From: Trichostrongylus colubriformis
Taxonomy: Eukaryota; Nematoda; Chromadorea; Rhabditida; Trichostrongylidae
NCBI GenBank assembly: GCA_963978905.1
Contig: OZ022257.1
Coordinates: 29,279,274-29,343,273, forward strand
Direction: 5' to 3'
DNA: 64,000 bases
Below, piece after piece: positions 32,701-44,099 of this stretch; position 1 is the stretch's first letter; every line of letters starts with the position of its first letter. The notes beneath the pieces were generated by a model. It was not told where the DNA came from and did not search any database. It saw only the letters and a list, made by a program, of their open reading frames with translations. The translations under genes and the position numbers were made by a program.

Positions 32701-35700
32701 TTTTCTCAATTAAAGCTTAGCTAACACCTTAAGAAGGAAGTTGTTATGTGTTACTGATTGTTGAGTTACTGTTTTGTGTTGTCCTTTTGACGTTGTTTTT
32801 CTTATACCGTACTGAATAAATGTCACGGTTTACCGCATGGGCCGGCCTAATCCTGACCGGCCTCGTCTCATTAAAGTTGTCCTGCCTGCATCTAGATTTC
32901 AAAAGCTAGCGGTCAGGCGGGCTCCGCGCCTGCGCTCTTTCGTTAATAAGGGGGTTTTCCTCCGGCCATCTTTGTCGAAAGAAGAAAGAGACCAGTTGCG
33001 CGAAGCACGTCTAGCCAACAGAGCAAATAACTCGGGTTCCGTTAATTCTGGGATTAGTCCAAATTCCGTTAATGCTCCTACTGTTTGTTCTACTCATGAC
33101 AAATTGAGAAACTCTCTGCCGAAAAACTTGTGAATAATCTGCGGTTTGATCAATTTTCTGTAAAGTGTTTATTATCTAATATCCGTTCGTTGGTTAGAAA
33201 TGCTGATGCTTTCGTTGCATCTATTTGTAAGGAAGACTTCGACCTAGCTATATTGTCGGAGACATGGTTGAACTCTAATATCGACACGGTTCCATTACTT
33301 GGTATGGTTGCAACACAATATGAGGTTTATCGCTCAGACAGATTGCGAAAAAGAGGTGGTGGAGTTGCGGTCATGGTCAGAAGGCCTCATTCGGCAAATG
33401 TGATATTTTGTGAGTCGGTAAAGGATTCGTACGAAATATTAGCATGTGATATAATGTTTCATTCTTCAGAATACAGAATTATTGCGGTTTATAGAGCTCC
33501 ATCTTGCTCATCGTCTAAAACTGGGCAGCTCAGCAAGGCAATTAGTGATTTGAGTTCATGCAATGCTATTAGCGTAGTTGCGGGTGACTTCAATCTCCCT
33601 CAGCTGTTTGACCCAGAAGCATCCCAGTCTCACTTGAATAACTCCACAGGCCTCCACATGTTTAGTACCCATGGTTTTGTTCAGCTCGTACCTTTTCCTA
33701 CAAGGGGTGTTTAATTTTTGGACTTGCTTTTTTGCAGTGACAGTTCTGCAGTATCCTCAGTACAGAAAGGTCTACCATTAGGCACCAGCGACCACTCCTC
33801 TGTGAAGTTTCGTCTTACTTCTTCTTGTGGATTGTCGGAGACAATCGTCTGGCGTAGAGATTACAAGAATGCGAACTTCGATGAGATGAGGGCGTACCTC
33901 AGAAGCGTTGACTGGCTGGGTTCTTTTAACAACGTTGATAGCTTAAATGGGAAGTATGAAATGTTCCTGGCAATACTACACCATGCTATAGAACTGTTCA
34001 TACCACTTAAGCAGCAAGTTTAAAGTAAGAGACTTCAATTGCCAAAATACCTGCGGGCAATGGAGCTAGTAAGGGAAAACTTATGGAGAAAGGCTGTAGT
34101 TTCTCAAAATTGGTGTTTTGGAACAAGTTTCAATCTTTCAGTAAGAAGTTGCTAAAGAAGCTGGATAAATACTATGCGTATGTAGAGGGTAAAAAACTAT
34201 CTAAAGGTGGTCTAAAAGCATTATATGCTATTCTCAGAACGAGCCTTTCTGACAAACATAGAATAGGTACGCTGGTGACTGTTAACTCAGATAGGGCTAT
34301 CACTGATGATGCTAAGGCAGAGGTATTAGCAGACATTTTTGAGAACGCCTTTGTACTGACAACGGTTCCTTTGACGCAATTGGCTATCCCCGGTAAGCCT
34401 GCCTGTGAATGTCCCCATGGTTCGATAAGAGCTCTATCGCCGACATTTTGCTAAAATGGTCTCAACTAACAGTGAGAATATACCGTTCAAGTTTGTGAAG
34501 CACTGCATTCACGAACTCAGTGGTCCCCTTCAGTTCTTGTTCAATCTCAGTCTAATGCGCGGTGAGGTTCCGTGCAACTGGAAACACTCAATAATTTTAG
34601 CGCTTCCTAAAAAGGAACCATTGTCTGATCCCAATAATTACAGACCCGTGAGTCTGACTTCCATTTTTGCCGGAGTATTCGAAAAAGTAATCAAAAAGCA
34701 TCTGTTGAGTCATATGGAGAAACATGGTATAATTTCTCAATCGCACCACGGTTTCTGCCCTGGCAGATCCACTGAAACATCTCTACTTTGTTGTATGAAT
34801 GATTGAACAATAGCATTGGACTCAAAAAAAGAATGTGGATGTGGTTTATTTTGATTTCAGTAAGGCGTTTGATAAGTTGTCCCACGAGGTTCTAATTCGT
34901 AAGTTGAAACATCTGGGCGTTCACGCTCTGGTAGTGAATTGGATAAGAGACTTTCTTGATAATAGAACGTTTCAAGTCTTGGTAGGAGATGCCTTCTCGA
35001 CAATACGTATGGCTTGTAGTGGAGTAGCTCAAGGAGGTGTTCTCTCCCCAGTACTGTTTAATATCTTCACTGCAGATCTGCCATATGAGCTTCAGGGTCT
35101 GGTTGTTCAGTGTAATATCTACGCTGATGATATTAAGTTGTACAAAGTGGTAGAAGATGTTGTCTCTGACAAAGCCCTTCAGGCTGCTATTGACAAGGTT
35201 GTAGAGTGGTCCAAAGCCAATGGTCTAGTTCTATCCTCGGATAAAACACAAGTAATGCGCTTAGGCTCACATTCGCATGAACCCGTCTATTTTGCAGGTC
35301 ATGTCCAGCTGAGATCAGTGGGAGAAGTACGAGATCTCGGCTTTCATTACGACTATAAGCTAAACTTCTCCAAGCATTACAAAACAGTAGTGGCCAAATG
35401 TACTCGTAGAATTTTCAATTTATTCAAGTCACTTCGCACCAAAGACCCTAACACTTTGCTACGCTCATATAAACTTTATGTGCGTCCTATTTTGGAGTGC
35501 GGCACTACGGTCTTTAACCCATGCTCAAAAAAGGATATCCAGGCCCTGGAATCTGTACAGAATAGTTTTACGCGGAAGTTAATGCTCAGGTGTTCAGGTC
35601 TAAAATACTGTGATATCCCTAATAGGTTGGTCAGAAATGTTGAGTTTGGTCTAAAATCACTAGAATGGATAGGGAGGAAACAGTATGACCTACTCATGAC

Positions 35701-38700
35701 TTTCAAAATTCTCAGACAATTAGTAAAGATAGATCCACGTAACTTCTTCTTAGTGTTGCCAACTAATGCAAGAGGAGCGTCGATAAGAGTTACGACAAAT
35801 ACAGCAAAGTCCAAGTACAGGTTGAAGTTTTTTACAAACAGAGTACGGTCAGGTTTTAACTTATTACTACGTAAAAATGTGTACCCGGTGAAGTACACCA
35901 TTTTCAAACAACGTGTTGGCGATTTTATGTAATTTGAATTCACACAGTTTGGTATTGTTCTTGGTTTGTTTTGGTTGTGTTTATTATTTGAGTTGTTGCA
36001 TGTGCTTGCACATGTCCACTAAATAAATAAATAAATAAAATAAATAAATGAACTTGATATATATAATAGACTCACTTAGTCAGAGCAGGGGCGTCAACAC
36101 AGATACTGAATTTGAACGGAGCACGATATCTCCAAACTTCCTCCAATTTATGTTGGTAGGGCTCGGCTAAGATTTGGGTTACATACTCTGTAAAGTACAC
36201 TCTATAAAAACAGAAAAAAAACAGATATCAAAAATAGGGAGGCAAAATAGCTGAATAGGAGACAGCGGCATGAGAAAGAAATCACATGCCTGTCGATATT
36301 TAGGTGCTTCAGGCAGCTAGTTCACGAAAACCTTTTAACAGCAGCAGAACGAACCACAACGAAGCTCACCCTGATTACCTCGAATGACTTCAAAGAGGCA
36401 AAACTCACGGAACATGTCATTCTCAAGGTTCCAAATTCGCGACATCAGTCCACCCGTGCATCTAGCTTCAAGGTCGGAACTGACACATTTATCAGTGAAC
36501 TCTGCCAATGCCTAAGAGACTCTGATTCTGAATTCGTACAGAAAATTCACAAAAGAGCTAACAGACACGCTTGTATTCGACTATTCCTTCCTTTGTATCC
36601 ATGAATGGCATATTGAAGCGATCTATTATAGCTTCGAGCCTCATTATTTCCTCACTGAAGTCCGCGGAAACCTGAAACATGCACAGTAATCCAAGAGAAA
36701 TCATAGTGAATATATTTCTTCCACGAAATTATGAAGCAAAAATATCAAGTTCGCACCACAGTTCAGGTTGTTAACATAGTGTACGACAAAAAATGAGTAG
36801 CACCTTCAAATGGACTTCAGCTCTTAGACGCTCAGTTTGTTCTCGGTAAGCTCGTTCGAATTGCGCAAAATTGGTCCTGCAGTTATTGAACACAATGGTG
36901 CTGTCCTTAAAAAAATAACATTTGAGAACGGATCTCTGACCAGGGCAAACTGCTGCATACACACTTGAAGCTGCTTTTCGAGAAATTCTTTGTTGTGATT
37001 AGCAGCTGAGTACACGACGTCCACATTCGCTCTCATTCTTGAAATTATTTCATTCGCTCGCCGATTGTGGGCTTCGAATTTCGTTCGGATAGCTGATCTA
37101 TGGAAGTTGACACTCTTTAGAACTTATAGTAACATTGGAACTAAGAAGAAAGGATTTCGAAAAAATAAATGAATGAATAAATAAAGTGTTCTCAAGTGAA
37201 GACCTTGAAATGCAATGCTCAAATTGCTTTTCGAACATCTCAAACTCCATGGCTCTGACTTGGTGACCATCAACTTGATAAGGCGTTTTTATTAAACCCC
37301 TCGCTTTTAGACGTGAATCAAGTACCTGATAAAAGATATGTTTAATTTTAACACACAGATTGGTGCAGACCTCAATTCGCTGCAGCGCTTACAACAAAAA
37401 AAAATACAGCTCGCGTACAGCAAAGAAAGGACTACATCCATTAAACAACTTACCTCACGCGAAGAAACGAAGAAAATCCTGTCTTTTACATCACGGTCAG
37501 TTGCCACCTCCAATTCATTAACAAGGAACTGACGGAAGCGCGTCATATGCTGCTGTTTTACCTTGAAGCAGGACACCTCAAAGGGAGAAAAACAGAAACA
37601 AAGGAGAAAAACAAACATCGTCAATATGTTCGGACTCTCCCGCACTAGCATCCCAGCGATTATTCAGAATGAATACATTCGGTTTGCTAAGCTTCTTGGC
37701 AACGCGATAGAAGAAACTTTTCTCCTAAAAAGTTTTTCAACTCTTTCGGTACCAGGTATCGTAGAGGTCTGACGAGGCATTACAGTCTCAGTTTTACATC
37801 AAAAAGCAAAAGCAGTAAACACATACCGCTTGCGTGAGTGTGGACTCCGCATTTGACACCAGCACGAATACGTCAGCATCTAAACAGTGCTTATCGATCC
37901 AGCTGTCGAATTCTGGGGAGAGATCAACACCCGGACTGAAATGGAAGCATTTTTGGCACTAGGAAGAGCACATGTCTCAAAGACAGTGCGCACCCGCTAA
38001 AGTTCAAGTTTCAACATAACGCGCCTTTTAGATGCTCAAAATGAGCCACTTCGGTCAACACGTACACCGCGTCTCCCACTAATTCGCATCGAACATATTA
38101 AAAACGTGAGCCACTTGGAAGTATAGATGCCCCATATCAACAATGTGGACATCCACTGCTTGCAGCCACCCAACCTTGTTGCACTATTTGTAGAAAAACT
38201 TGATCAATGTATTTGCTTCAGCTTCCAGTGGATGAAATGCTTGAGCTGTGAACTACACGGCAACGTGAGGCCCCATGCAGTGAATTTAATTCGGAAGAGC
38301 GAGCACAAACTTGGCCTTGTAGCTCTCACCTGTCCAGCATTCGCCTAATGTCTCAACACCGGAACGTCCAAAAGAGAAGGGCCACAGTGATCGTAAAGAC
38401 TTCAGTATGAACCCCTAACATTTTGTGTTAAGACTAGCGAAGCATTTGAATGTACTATATAGGGGGTGGGGACCACGCATACAGTTGTAGTAATTATCGA
38501 CCCAGTAAGATTGGACGTTGAGCGAGCTAAGAGGTATCTAATTTCAAGCTCGAAAAAGACTATTTGCACCCACAAACTGAGTGATCACAAGTTAACTTTA
38601 AATGAAAAAAGTTGCTTGCCTGTCCAGAATAACAACGTCGTTTTGTAGAAGACGATTCTCTCCTTCGCCGTGACCTTTGGGATAAAACACGCGAAGCAGC

Positions 38701-41700
38701 GAATCCTGACCCATGGCAGGTAATCCGGAATTGTCGCTACTCAACGCATGGCCAATTTTACCCAGCTGACTGATGGGAATGCGATTCGGATCATCCTCGT
38801 GTAAGAGATATCCGGTATCTTCATCGCATCCTTGCACCTGAACTGTTTGACTTGCGCATTATGCTGAAGTTTATATGGCCTCCGATTCGCCACAATAACG
38901 ACCCCTAATCGGGACTTCCCGATCCCTTCTAAGTCGACGGTGAAACGTATATCTTTATTGAGCGACGATCAACCATTGTATTGGGTCATTCCATGAGTAG
39001 TGTCATTTCTTTCAAACAAATATTTTTACTTTAAAACTGCAAATTTTTGCAGTATGTCATATATCATTTGGAAGAGATTTTTCGGCTTTATTGAATGGCA
39101 TGAATAATTTCTGTAAGCGCCTAAATGGGACCGATTTTCAGGCTATATGGTTGGTTCAGTCGACAATAATCGAGCAAACCGGTAATTGATTAAAACACTG
39201 AATTTTACTACACGGAAATTACCCAGTTGTGTGTTCCGTACTTACAAGGGAAGGACCACAGGTCGAAGTGGCCATCCGGAATGGGATACATATGGTCCGA
39301 CGTATTTTCGGACGCTGATCTCGAATCTGTATTCGAAATTTGCAAAGCGATTCTCTGGCGGTGTTATGGAGGTTTTTTTGAAAAAACTGTGATTTATTGT
39401 ACGTTTGGAAGTCATAGCACGCGAGCCAGACGTTCTTGCGCAAAACCAGGGCGATTTTCGTGTTCAGGGAGTCAAATTACCCCAGAAGACAGGTTTTTAG
39501 CCAATTCGAGAATTTGACCAAATTTCGGAAAAATTCACGAGCTATTGGGTGGCAGCACAATGAACAAAGGAGAAGTCGTTGACCCTTGCCTAGGAATTGC
39601 CCTTATTTGACGCTTGTTTCGTACGTTTAGTGCGATGGGCAAGTGTAACAGGTATGTGCAGGTTCTCTTGTCCAGGTTGCAGGGTTTTTTGTAAAAGAAA
39701 ATTCAAAAACTACCATTTTACCCCATGGCCACTCCCAATTTTCCGAAGTTGGACCAAAAAACTGGATTTAGCTAGAAATCTGTACGGAGGGGTAATTCGA
39801 CCTCCTGTGCCCGAATATCATAATCTCTTTACGCAACAACGCCTAGTTGTGTGGTACGTGAATCTCTTCGACTTGGTATCCTCCCCTTGTGAGTAATGTT
39901 AATAGCTATAAATAAGGTGGCAGAGCAAATGATGGGTGCGATAGGTTCCAGTACAAGAAACGTCCAGAAGTGAAAGAAAAGCACTTAACGATTAAACACA
40001 AAATGCAAAAAAAGCCGCCCTGGGGGAGAGCAAACCCGTGACCCTGTCCTGCAGGATGCGGAACACTACCATTGCGCCACTGAGGCCGTTGCTAGCTAAG
40101 CAGCGGCCGCGCTGATGAAATAGTGTCTCGCCAATGAGATACCTAACCTGTAGCCGTTCATTCAGAAAAACCTCCATGACTCCGCCCAGAGAATCGCTTT
40201 GCAAATTTCTACAGATCCGGGATCAGCGTCCGAAAATACGTCGGACCATATGTATCCCATTCCAAATGGCCACTTCGACCTGGGTCCTTCCAATGGTTAG
40301 CCCCGACCTCTTCTGCAAGTTCCACTAATTGGTGGCTTGAAAAGGCAGGTCGCTCTTTTTCACATTTATTTTTTCCGCCACAACTACACGATTTTTGGCA
40401 TTTCTTTGAACCGAGGCAAGAAAATTTTCTCAACAAATCAGTCAAAAGTGGTGAAACAAGTACAGGTAATGTAGGGACCGGAAAACACTACTGACCGGAT
40501 TTCTTGAGTTACTGTTGAAGAAATAAAATGCTCAATAATGTCATGGGCCGCTACCACACATTTTTGAAATTCAATATGAATAACAGCCAAAACTAAAACG
40601 AAGCACATTCTTAAAAGAGCAGACAAAATCCTTCCGCATGGTTCATAAGGCAATGCTGAGCAAGGGAAAGGAAAAATTTTATTCTGTATGAACGTGAGTG
40701 GTTTCGGAAGAACGAATTCAGGAAAAGAACGACGCAACCCCTTCATCAACGAAATATTGGAAATTGCAGATGTCGGGGCCAAGTACGGAACGCATGATTG
40801 GTTGATTACGAAGTGAAATAAGTGTTTTAGTAAATTCCCGGTTTACCCAATTTCTGTCGGCTGGACCTACCTCTTCGCCACCCACAACATCGGCCCCATT
40901 TGAGAATACCCAAGAACTAAACATCAATTTTGTAGAGCGGAAAATCTCTTTCAAATGATATAAGTGATGCCATGAAACTTGTCACTTTATAAGAAAATTT
41001 TCGCTTAAAAAAAAACGACATTACTCATAGAATGATCCAATACACCCCCACAATGACCTGGTTTATAACTTGTAATCAGCCTGGACGAAAAGGTTAGTTT
41101 TACAGAGTTGACGAAAAGCAAACGCGAAAATGTTGATCTTGCAAGTGCAGTCACACACCCGAGTGTTCAGGAGCACACAAAGACAGCATTAGGGGTAATG
41201 TGGTTAATGAGGAATCCCTGGATGAAGTCACAAACATGGAAACTATGAGCCTAAGGAGGTTATCTGTAGCGAAATCCCGGTGAAAAAGTGCGCCTCCGAG
41301 CTGTAGAAACGGCGCACAGGTTAGGAGGTAACGCCTTTGGATGATCGACGACGTGATTCCTGGTTGGCTACGATGAGAGCGGACAAGGATATGCACTGAG
41401 ATCGAAGGTATTGCAGCGCGCTTTCGCAGTTTTAGCCTGAAGCTCACACCAGAAAAGAAGATGCTGTCTTTCCAAACATTCTCTTGTGTTGACTTGGCGG
41501 CATGCCAATGGAAATTTCGTTCAGAGCATCCGCCTCTTGACGGGAAGGCCGTCCGCGTTGAGGTTCAACGAAGAAGGGGGTCCTATTTCTCGGGTTTTTG
41601 ACCATTTCCACTGTCTTGTTTCTAGGCATCTCGACTTTCAGATTTACTACTTCTTTTACTATTAGTCCGAATTTCCCCTAATGCTGCGTTGAAAAGCCTC

Positions 41701-43996
41701 CCGAATGAACAAGTCCTGACGTGACCGGTGAGGCTAGCAGTTTGTATCGCTGTATCAGGTGGTTCAACCCACCGGACCACTCCAAAAAGTGGGTATTGAA
41801 ACGGCCCACACCCTATTAGGGTACCTGTTGCACTGAGGAGAACGCTTACTAGCGCCAGCACGGGCCCCTGAGGCCTGTACCCTAACGATAACCAAGGAGG
41901 ACTACTAATAAAGATGATATAAACTATGTGTACTAATGCTGCATAACAGGACACATGGGTATTAAACTAGTTTACCACGCAATATGAATATACTATCAAA
42001 TACAGATAAGGCAAGGACATACATGACGTATCATCGAAATATGATGGACTCACGGGGACTGGTCGATCTAGAGGTGACGAGAGGTATCGAGGGAGAGGGG
42101 AAGTGTAGCAAGTCCGGTACACCAGGCTAGCGTCCTTGTCGAAATCTTCTTCTTCAGCGAAATCAGCTCCGCTGGATTGAAATCGAGAGATGCTGACAGA
42201 TTGACCCCTCCGGACGACGACAAACGAAAACTGATTTGACATGGCGGGAACGGAATCGATAGTTTCCCGCGCAACACGTGACTGATTGTGAGACCGTTCA
42301 AGGTAGGCGCTGAACCGTGGTGTTTAAAGGACTGATCTAGCCCCGAGCGCGGTTTCCTTCCGGCGCATACTACAAACCCAGAGAAGGTCGTACGCAAGTC
42401 ACGACGGGTCCACCTTGGGTTGACTGCATCTGAGCAGGTTGAATTTCCCACAACCATTAGCACAAAGGGATGCCAATTACCTTTTTTGGCGTCTCAACGC
42501 ACTGGTTCTATCACTCTGTTTGAACAAACACAACTTGGAAGCGCTCATCGAGCTTCAATAATAATAACTTGCAGTAAATTAGCGTTGCATACACCTGGCA
42601 CACAAGAAATAAGGCCAGGGAATGAGAGGAGGATGAATGATAGTATTGGGCATACTTACGACAGGACAGATATACTGCTGCCACGGTTATTGAATCGAAA
42701 TTCGAGTGAAATCCAAGAGTTAACATAGACGGCCCTTTCCAGAGACACTAGCCTCTTACAATTAGAGATGCTGTTCACCAAATTATCATCATCAAAGCCT
42801 CACTGCCGCAGGTAGATACGCATAACAAACGTTCAAAACTTCGAAAATGTCGAAAAACAAGTTCAATAACAGAATTACCTGTAAGAAACAGCATGTTGTG
42901 TGGCCCATTCCTTGCGGAAGAATTTTTGCATGTAGCATTGCGTTAATCGTAGTACTTTTCCCATTGCTCGTTCTAAATGTCATTATCAAAAAACTTCTCA
43001 AAACAGGGAACTGTTCGAGAATGTTCATCGAAGTCGGCTAGCAATGCACAGCAGAGAACATATATTTCCTCCCACCTTCCGAAGAACACCACTTTCATGT
43101 TGTCTCGCCTGAAGGTTTCCATGATAGTTTTTATAGAATCACGGAAGAGAACTACTTCTTCAGCTTGTTCGACAGGAACCAGTGATTCACTCGCATCTCC
43201 GGCGCCCCCAGTGTGAGCACCAAGACCTGAAAATTACGATAGATTGAAAAACAAAGTAATTGAACAGGATGGTATATCTATTAATTTAGCTTCAAAATTC
43301 ACGAGTGAAAATGATAAAAATCTATAGCTGTTTAGTTGTGATCGCAACTCTTTAAATCGCGGTTCTTGGTCTATCAAAGTATTTATGGCACTACGTAGGC
43401 AAGGAATTTATTCTGAGAGTTAACTGGTATAATGCTATCAAAAACCAACGCAACCATTTTGCAGTCGCCGTCATTGCTTACGTCTTCCGATGCATTCCCT
43501 CGATGGAGAATCTGAGACGCAGTCACGTTCGCCAAAGAAAGTCACCGTATCATAGATTTGCTGATAACCGCCTATCAGGACATTACCAACTTTCAGGACC
43601 ACTTGAGATTACCGAACACCTATGACATGGTGACGAGACCTCTAAGAAAAAGGAAGAGATGAAGCACACTGCTTCACTTGAACAGAATGTTCCCACTGGG
43701 CACTTCAGCTCGTTTAAGAAACAATAGTGACTGCTTCCTAGCAGCCACTGTAGCTCTCCGATGAACTAAGGTGCGATATCACCTGGTCTAGGTGAAATAT
43801 GCGATGAATTGCGAGTTGACCAAACGCGCAAGCTCCTCTATTCTAATTACAAACACAAACACTAAGATCGAAAAGGAATCTCACCCTTGTAGATTTCGTC
43901 CAGCTCATCCACATGTTTCCTCAAATTTGTATAGATATCCCCTAAAACCTTCTTTGCTTCTGAAAAACGAAGCAGTGGTTCAGCATCGCCATTCAT
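29736..43996 (-). CDS. fzo-1: Mitofusin (FZO-1), dynamin-family GTPase of the outer mitochondrial membrane
   Basis: Drives outer-membrane mitochondrial fusion by GTP-dependent tethering. Eighteen exons give 749 codons plus stop with every phase consistent: 43885-43996, 43076-43226, 42879-42972, 38620-38837, 37827-37935, 37617-37724, 37454-37561, 37204-37325, 36965-37097, 36804-36905, 36567-36671, 36409-36511, 36076-36199, 30820-30949, 30594-30764, 30295-30467, 30069-30203, 29736-29787. GTPase motifs: G1 GRTSNGKST (87-95), G2 Thr in GHTT (111-114), G3 DSPG (191-194), G4 NRWD (250-253). FLVNELEV and [10 protein letters not shown] follow as in animal mitofusins. Two adjacent membrane segments lie at about 607-645 ([34 protein letters not shown]), then a coiled-coil HR2 tail. 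Length matches animal mitofusins (about 750 residues). Least certain are the acceptors of exons 7 and 13, the donor of exon 11 (GTCTGT) and the 17-codon last exon. No frame damage was seen, so it is probably functional despite repeat-filled introns. Confidence 0.93.
31154..31214. repeat. Hairpin with TGACGC repeats
   Basis: ACTTTACGTGTCTGCG and CGCAGACACGTAAAGT form a perfect 16-bp stem. The inside and the following 60 bp repeat CGACGTCAA / TTGACGC phrases. It lies in intron 13 of the mitofusin gene and is probably the end of a short DNA element. Confidence 0.65.
31363..31508. mobile_element. MITE of 146 bp, complete copy
   Basis: Ends GTCGTTTGGCGAGGCCCTTG...AATGGGGC and its complement form inverted repeats of about 43 bp. 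Single ends of the same family lie at 46070-46116, 47515-47563 and 55774-55808. It lies in mitofusin intron 13. Confidence 0.75.
32440..32836 (+). mobile_element. 5'-truncated LINE fragment
   Basis: Translation carries [11 protein letters not shown] after a KKD phrase, the same motif as in the neighbouring LINE. It has a stop and frameshifts and ends in CTGAATAAATG. It abuts the fuller element that follows. Confidence 0.6.
32837..33133 (+). pseudogene. LINE ORF1 C-terminal part
   Basis: A 98-codon frame, basic, with [20 protein letters not shown] and [15 protein letters not shown]. This is the usual end of CR1/Jockey-type ORF1 proteins, which bind the element RNA. The N-terminal part is missing, so the element is probably 5'-truncated. 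It overlaps ORF2 by a few bases. Confidence 0.6.
33130..34023 (+). pseudogene. LINE ORF2 endonuclease domain
   Basis: Frames 33130-33714 and 33718-34023 are one domain broken by a TAA at 33712. Motifs of the apurinic-type endonuclease can be read: LSNIRSL at the start, [25 protein letters not shown] and the terminal SDHSSV. The enzyme nicks target DNA to prime reverse transcription. The second frame stops at 34021. Confidence 0.85.
34083..35932 (+). pseudogene. LINE ORF2 reverse transcriptase domain
   Basis: Three frames (34083-34454, 34456-34806, 34835-35932) cover one reverse transcriptase. Motifs in order: [71 protein letters not shown] (catalytic Y-A-D-D), LSSDKTQVM. The last 365 codons are intact. 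A frameshift near 34450 and a stop near 34804 interrupt the earlier part. Confidence 0.9.
38618..38619 (-). promoter_or_regulatory. Non-canonical GC splice donor of mitofusin intron 4
   Basis: Exon 4 ends GGACAG and the intron begins GCAAGC. The acceptor at 37936 is a normal TTTCAG. Only this junction rebuilds the DSPG G3 motif, whose Ser codon is split across it, and no GT lies at the boundary. AG|GCAAG is the usual form of GC-AG introns. Confidence 0.85.
38981..41040. mobile_element. 2-kb palindromic TA-flanked element in mitofusin intron 3
   Basis: Ends TTGGGTCATTCCATGAGTA and its near complement (to 41040) are flanked by TA (38979-38980 and 41041-41042), a mariner-type target. A second inverted pair lies inside (about 39240-39400 against 40155-40300, with GTCCGACGTATTTTCGGACG and CAAAGCGATTCTCTG). 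The element is therefore a foldback, but its right arm is several hundred bp longer. No transposase was recognised. Confidence 0.8.
40012..40115 (-). repeat. tRNA-like segment (SINE head or tRNA pseudogene)
   Basis: On the minus strand an A-box-like TGGCGCAATGGTAGTG is followed at tRNA spacing by a B-box-like GGTCACGGGTTTGCTCTCC. The anticodon-arm region reads CATCCTGCAGGACAGG. Acceptor-stem pairing is poor, so it is not a functional tRNA. It lies between the arms of the palindromic element. Confidence 0.5.
41043..42790. other. Remainder of mitofusin intron 3, nothing recognised
   Basis: Open frames on the minus strand (for example 42068-42463, 131 codons) show no domain, and conserved mitofusin exons on both sides leave no room for more coding sequence. 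Confidence 0.5.
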
Positions 43997-44013
43997 CCTT
44001 CGAGAGCTCTTCA

Positions 44014-44019
44014 CTAAAA
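44014..44019 (-). promoter_or_regulatory. Candidate trans-splice acceptor of the mitofusin mRNA
   Basis: TTTTAG on the minus strand lies 17 nt before the ATG at 43996. Nematode mRNAs often receive a spliced leader just upstream of the start. There is no direct evidence of use. Confidence 0.35.
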
Positions 44020-44099
44020 TCCTTTTTAGTACACGTCTTACGCGCTACTGTGTTAATAAGGAGGAGGAAAAGCAGTGGAAGAAGTAGACAGGGTAATTC

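Larger units (their letters stand above)
32837..36050 (+). mobile_element. Non-LTR retrotransposon (CR1/Jockey-like), antisense in mitofusin intron 13
   Basis: Order: ORF1-like tail, apurinic endonuclease, reverse transcriptase, and a 3' tail of AAATAAATAAATAAATAAA units ending near 36050. It is oriented opposite to the host gene. The tail stops about 25 bp short of the donor of exon 13 (36075). ORF2 has at least three in-frame stops and two frameshifts, so it is dead. CR1 or Jockey group is inferred from the domain order and the short-unit tail. Confidence 0.85.

Noticed and set aside
40012..40115. Functional tRNA gene
   Set aside because: A- and B-box-like phrases are present but acceptor-stem pairing is poor and the T-arm has CACGGGTTTGCTC instead of the usual form.
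42068..42463. Gene inside mitofusin intron 3 (131 codons)
   Set aside because: Composition looks random, no motif was found, and no partner exon fits.
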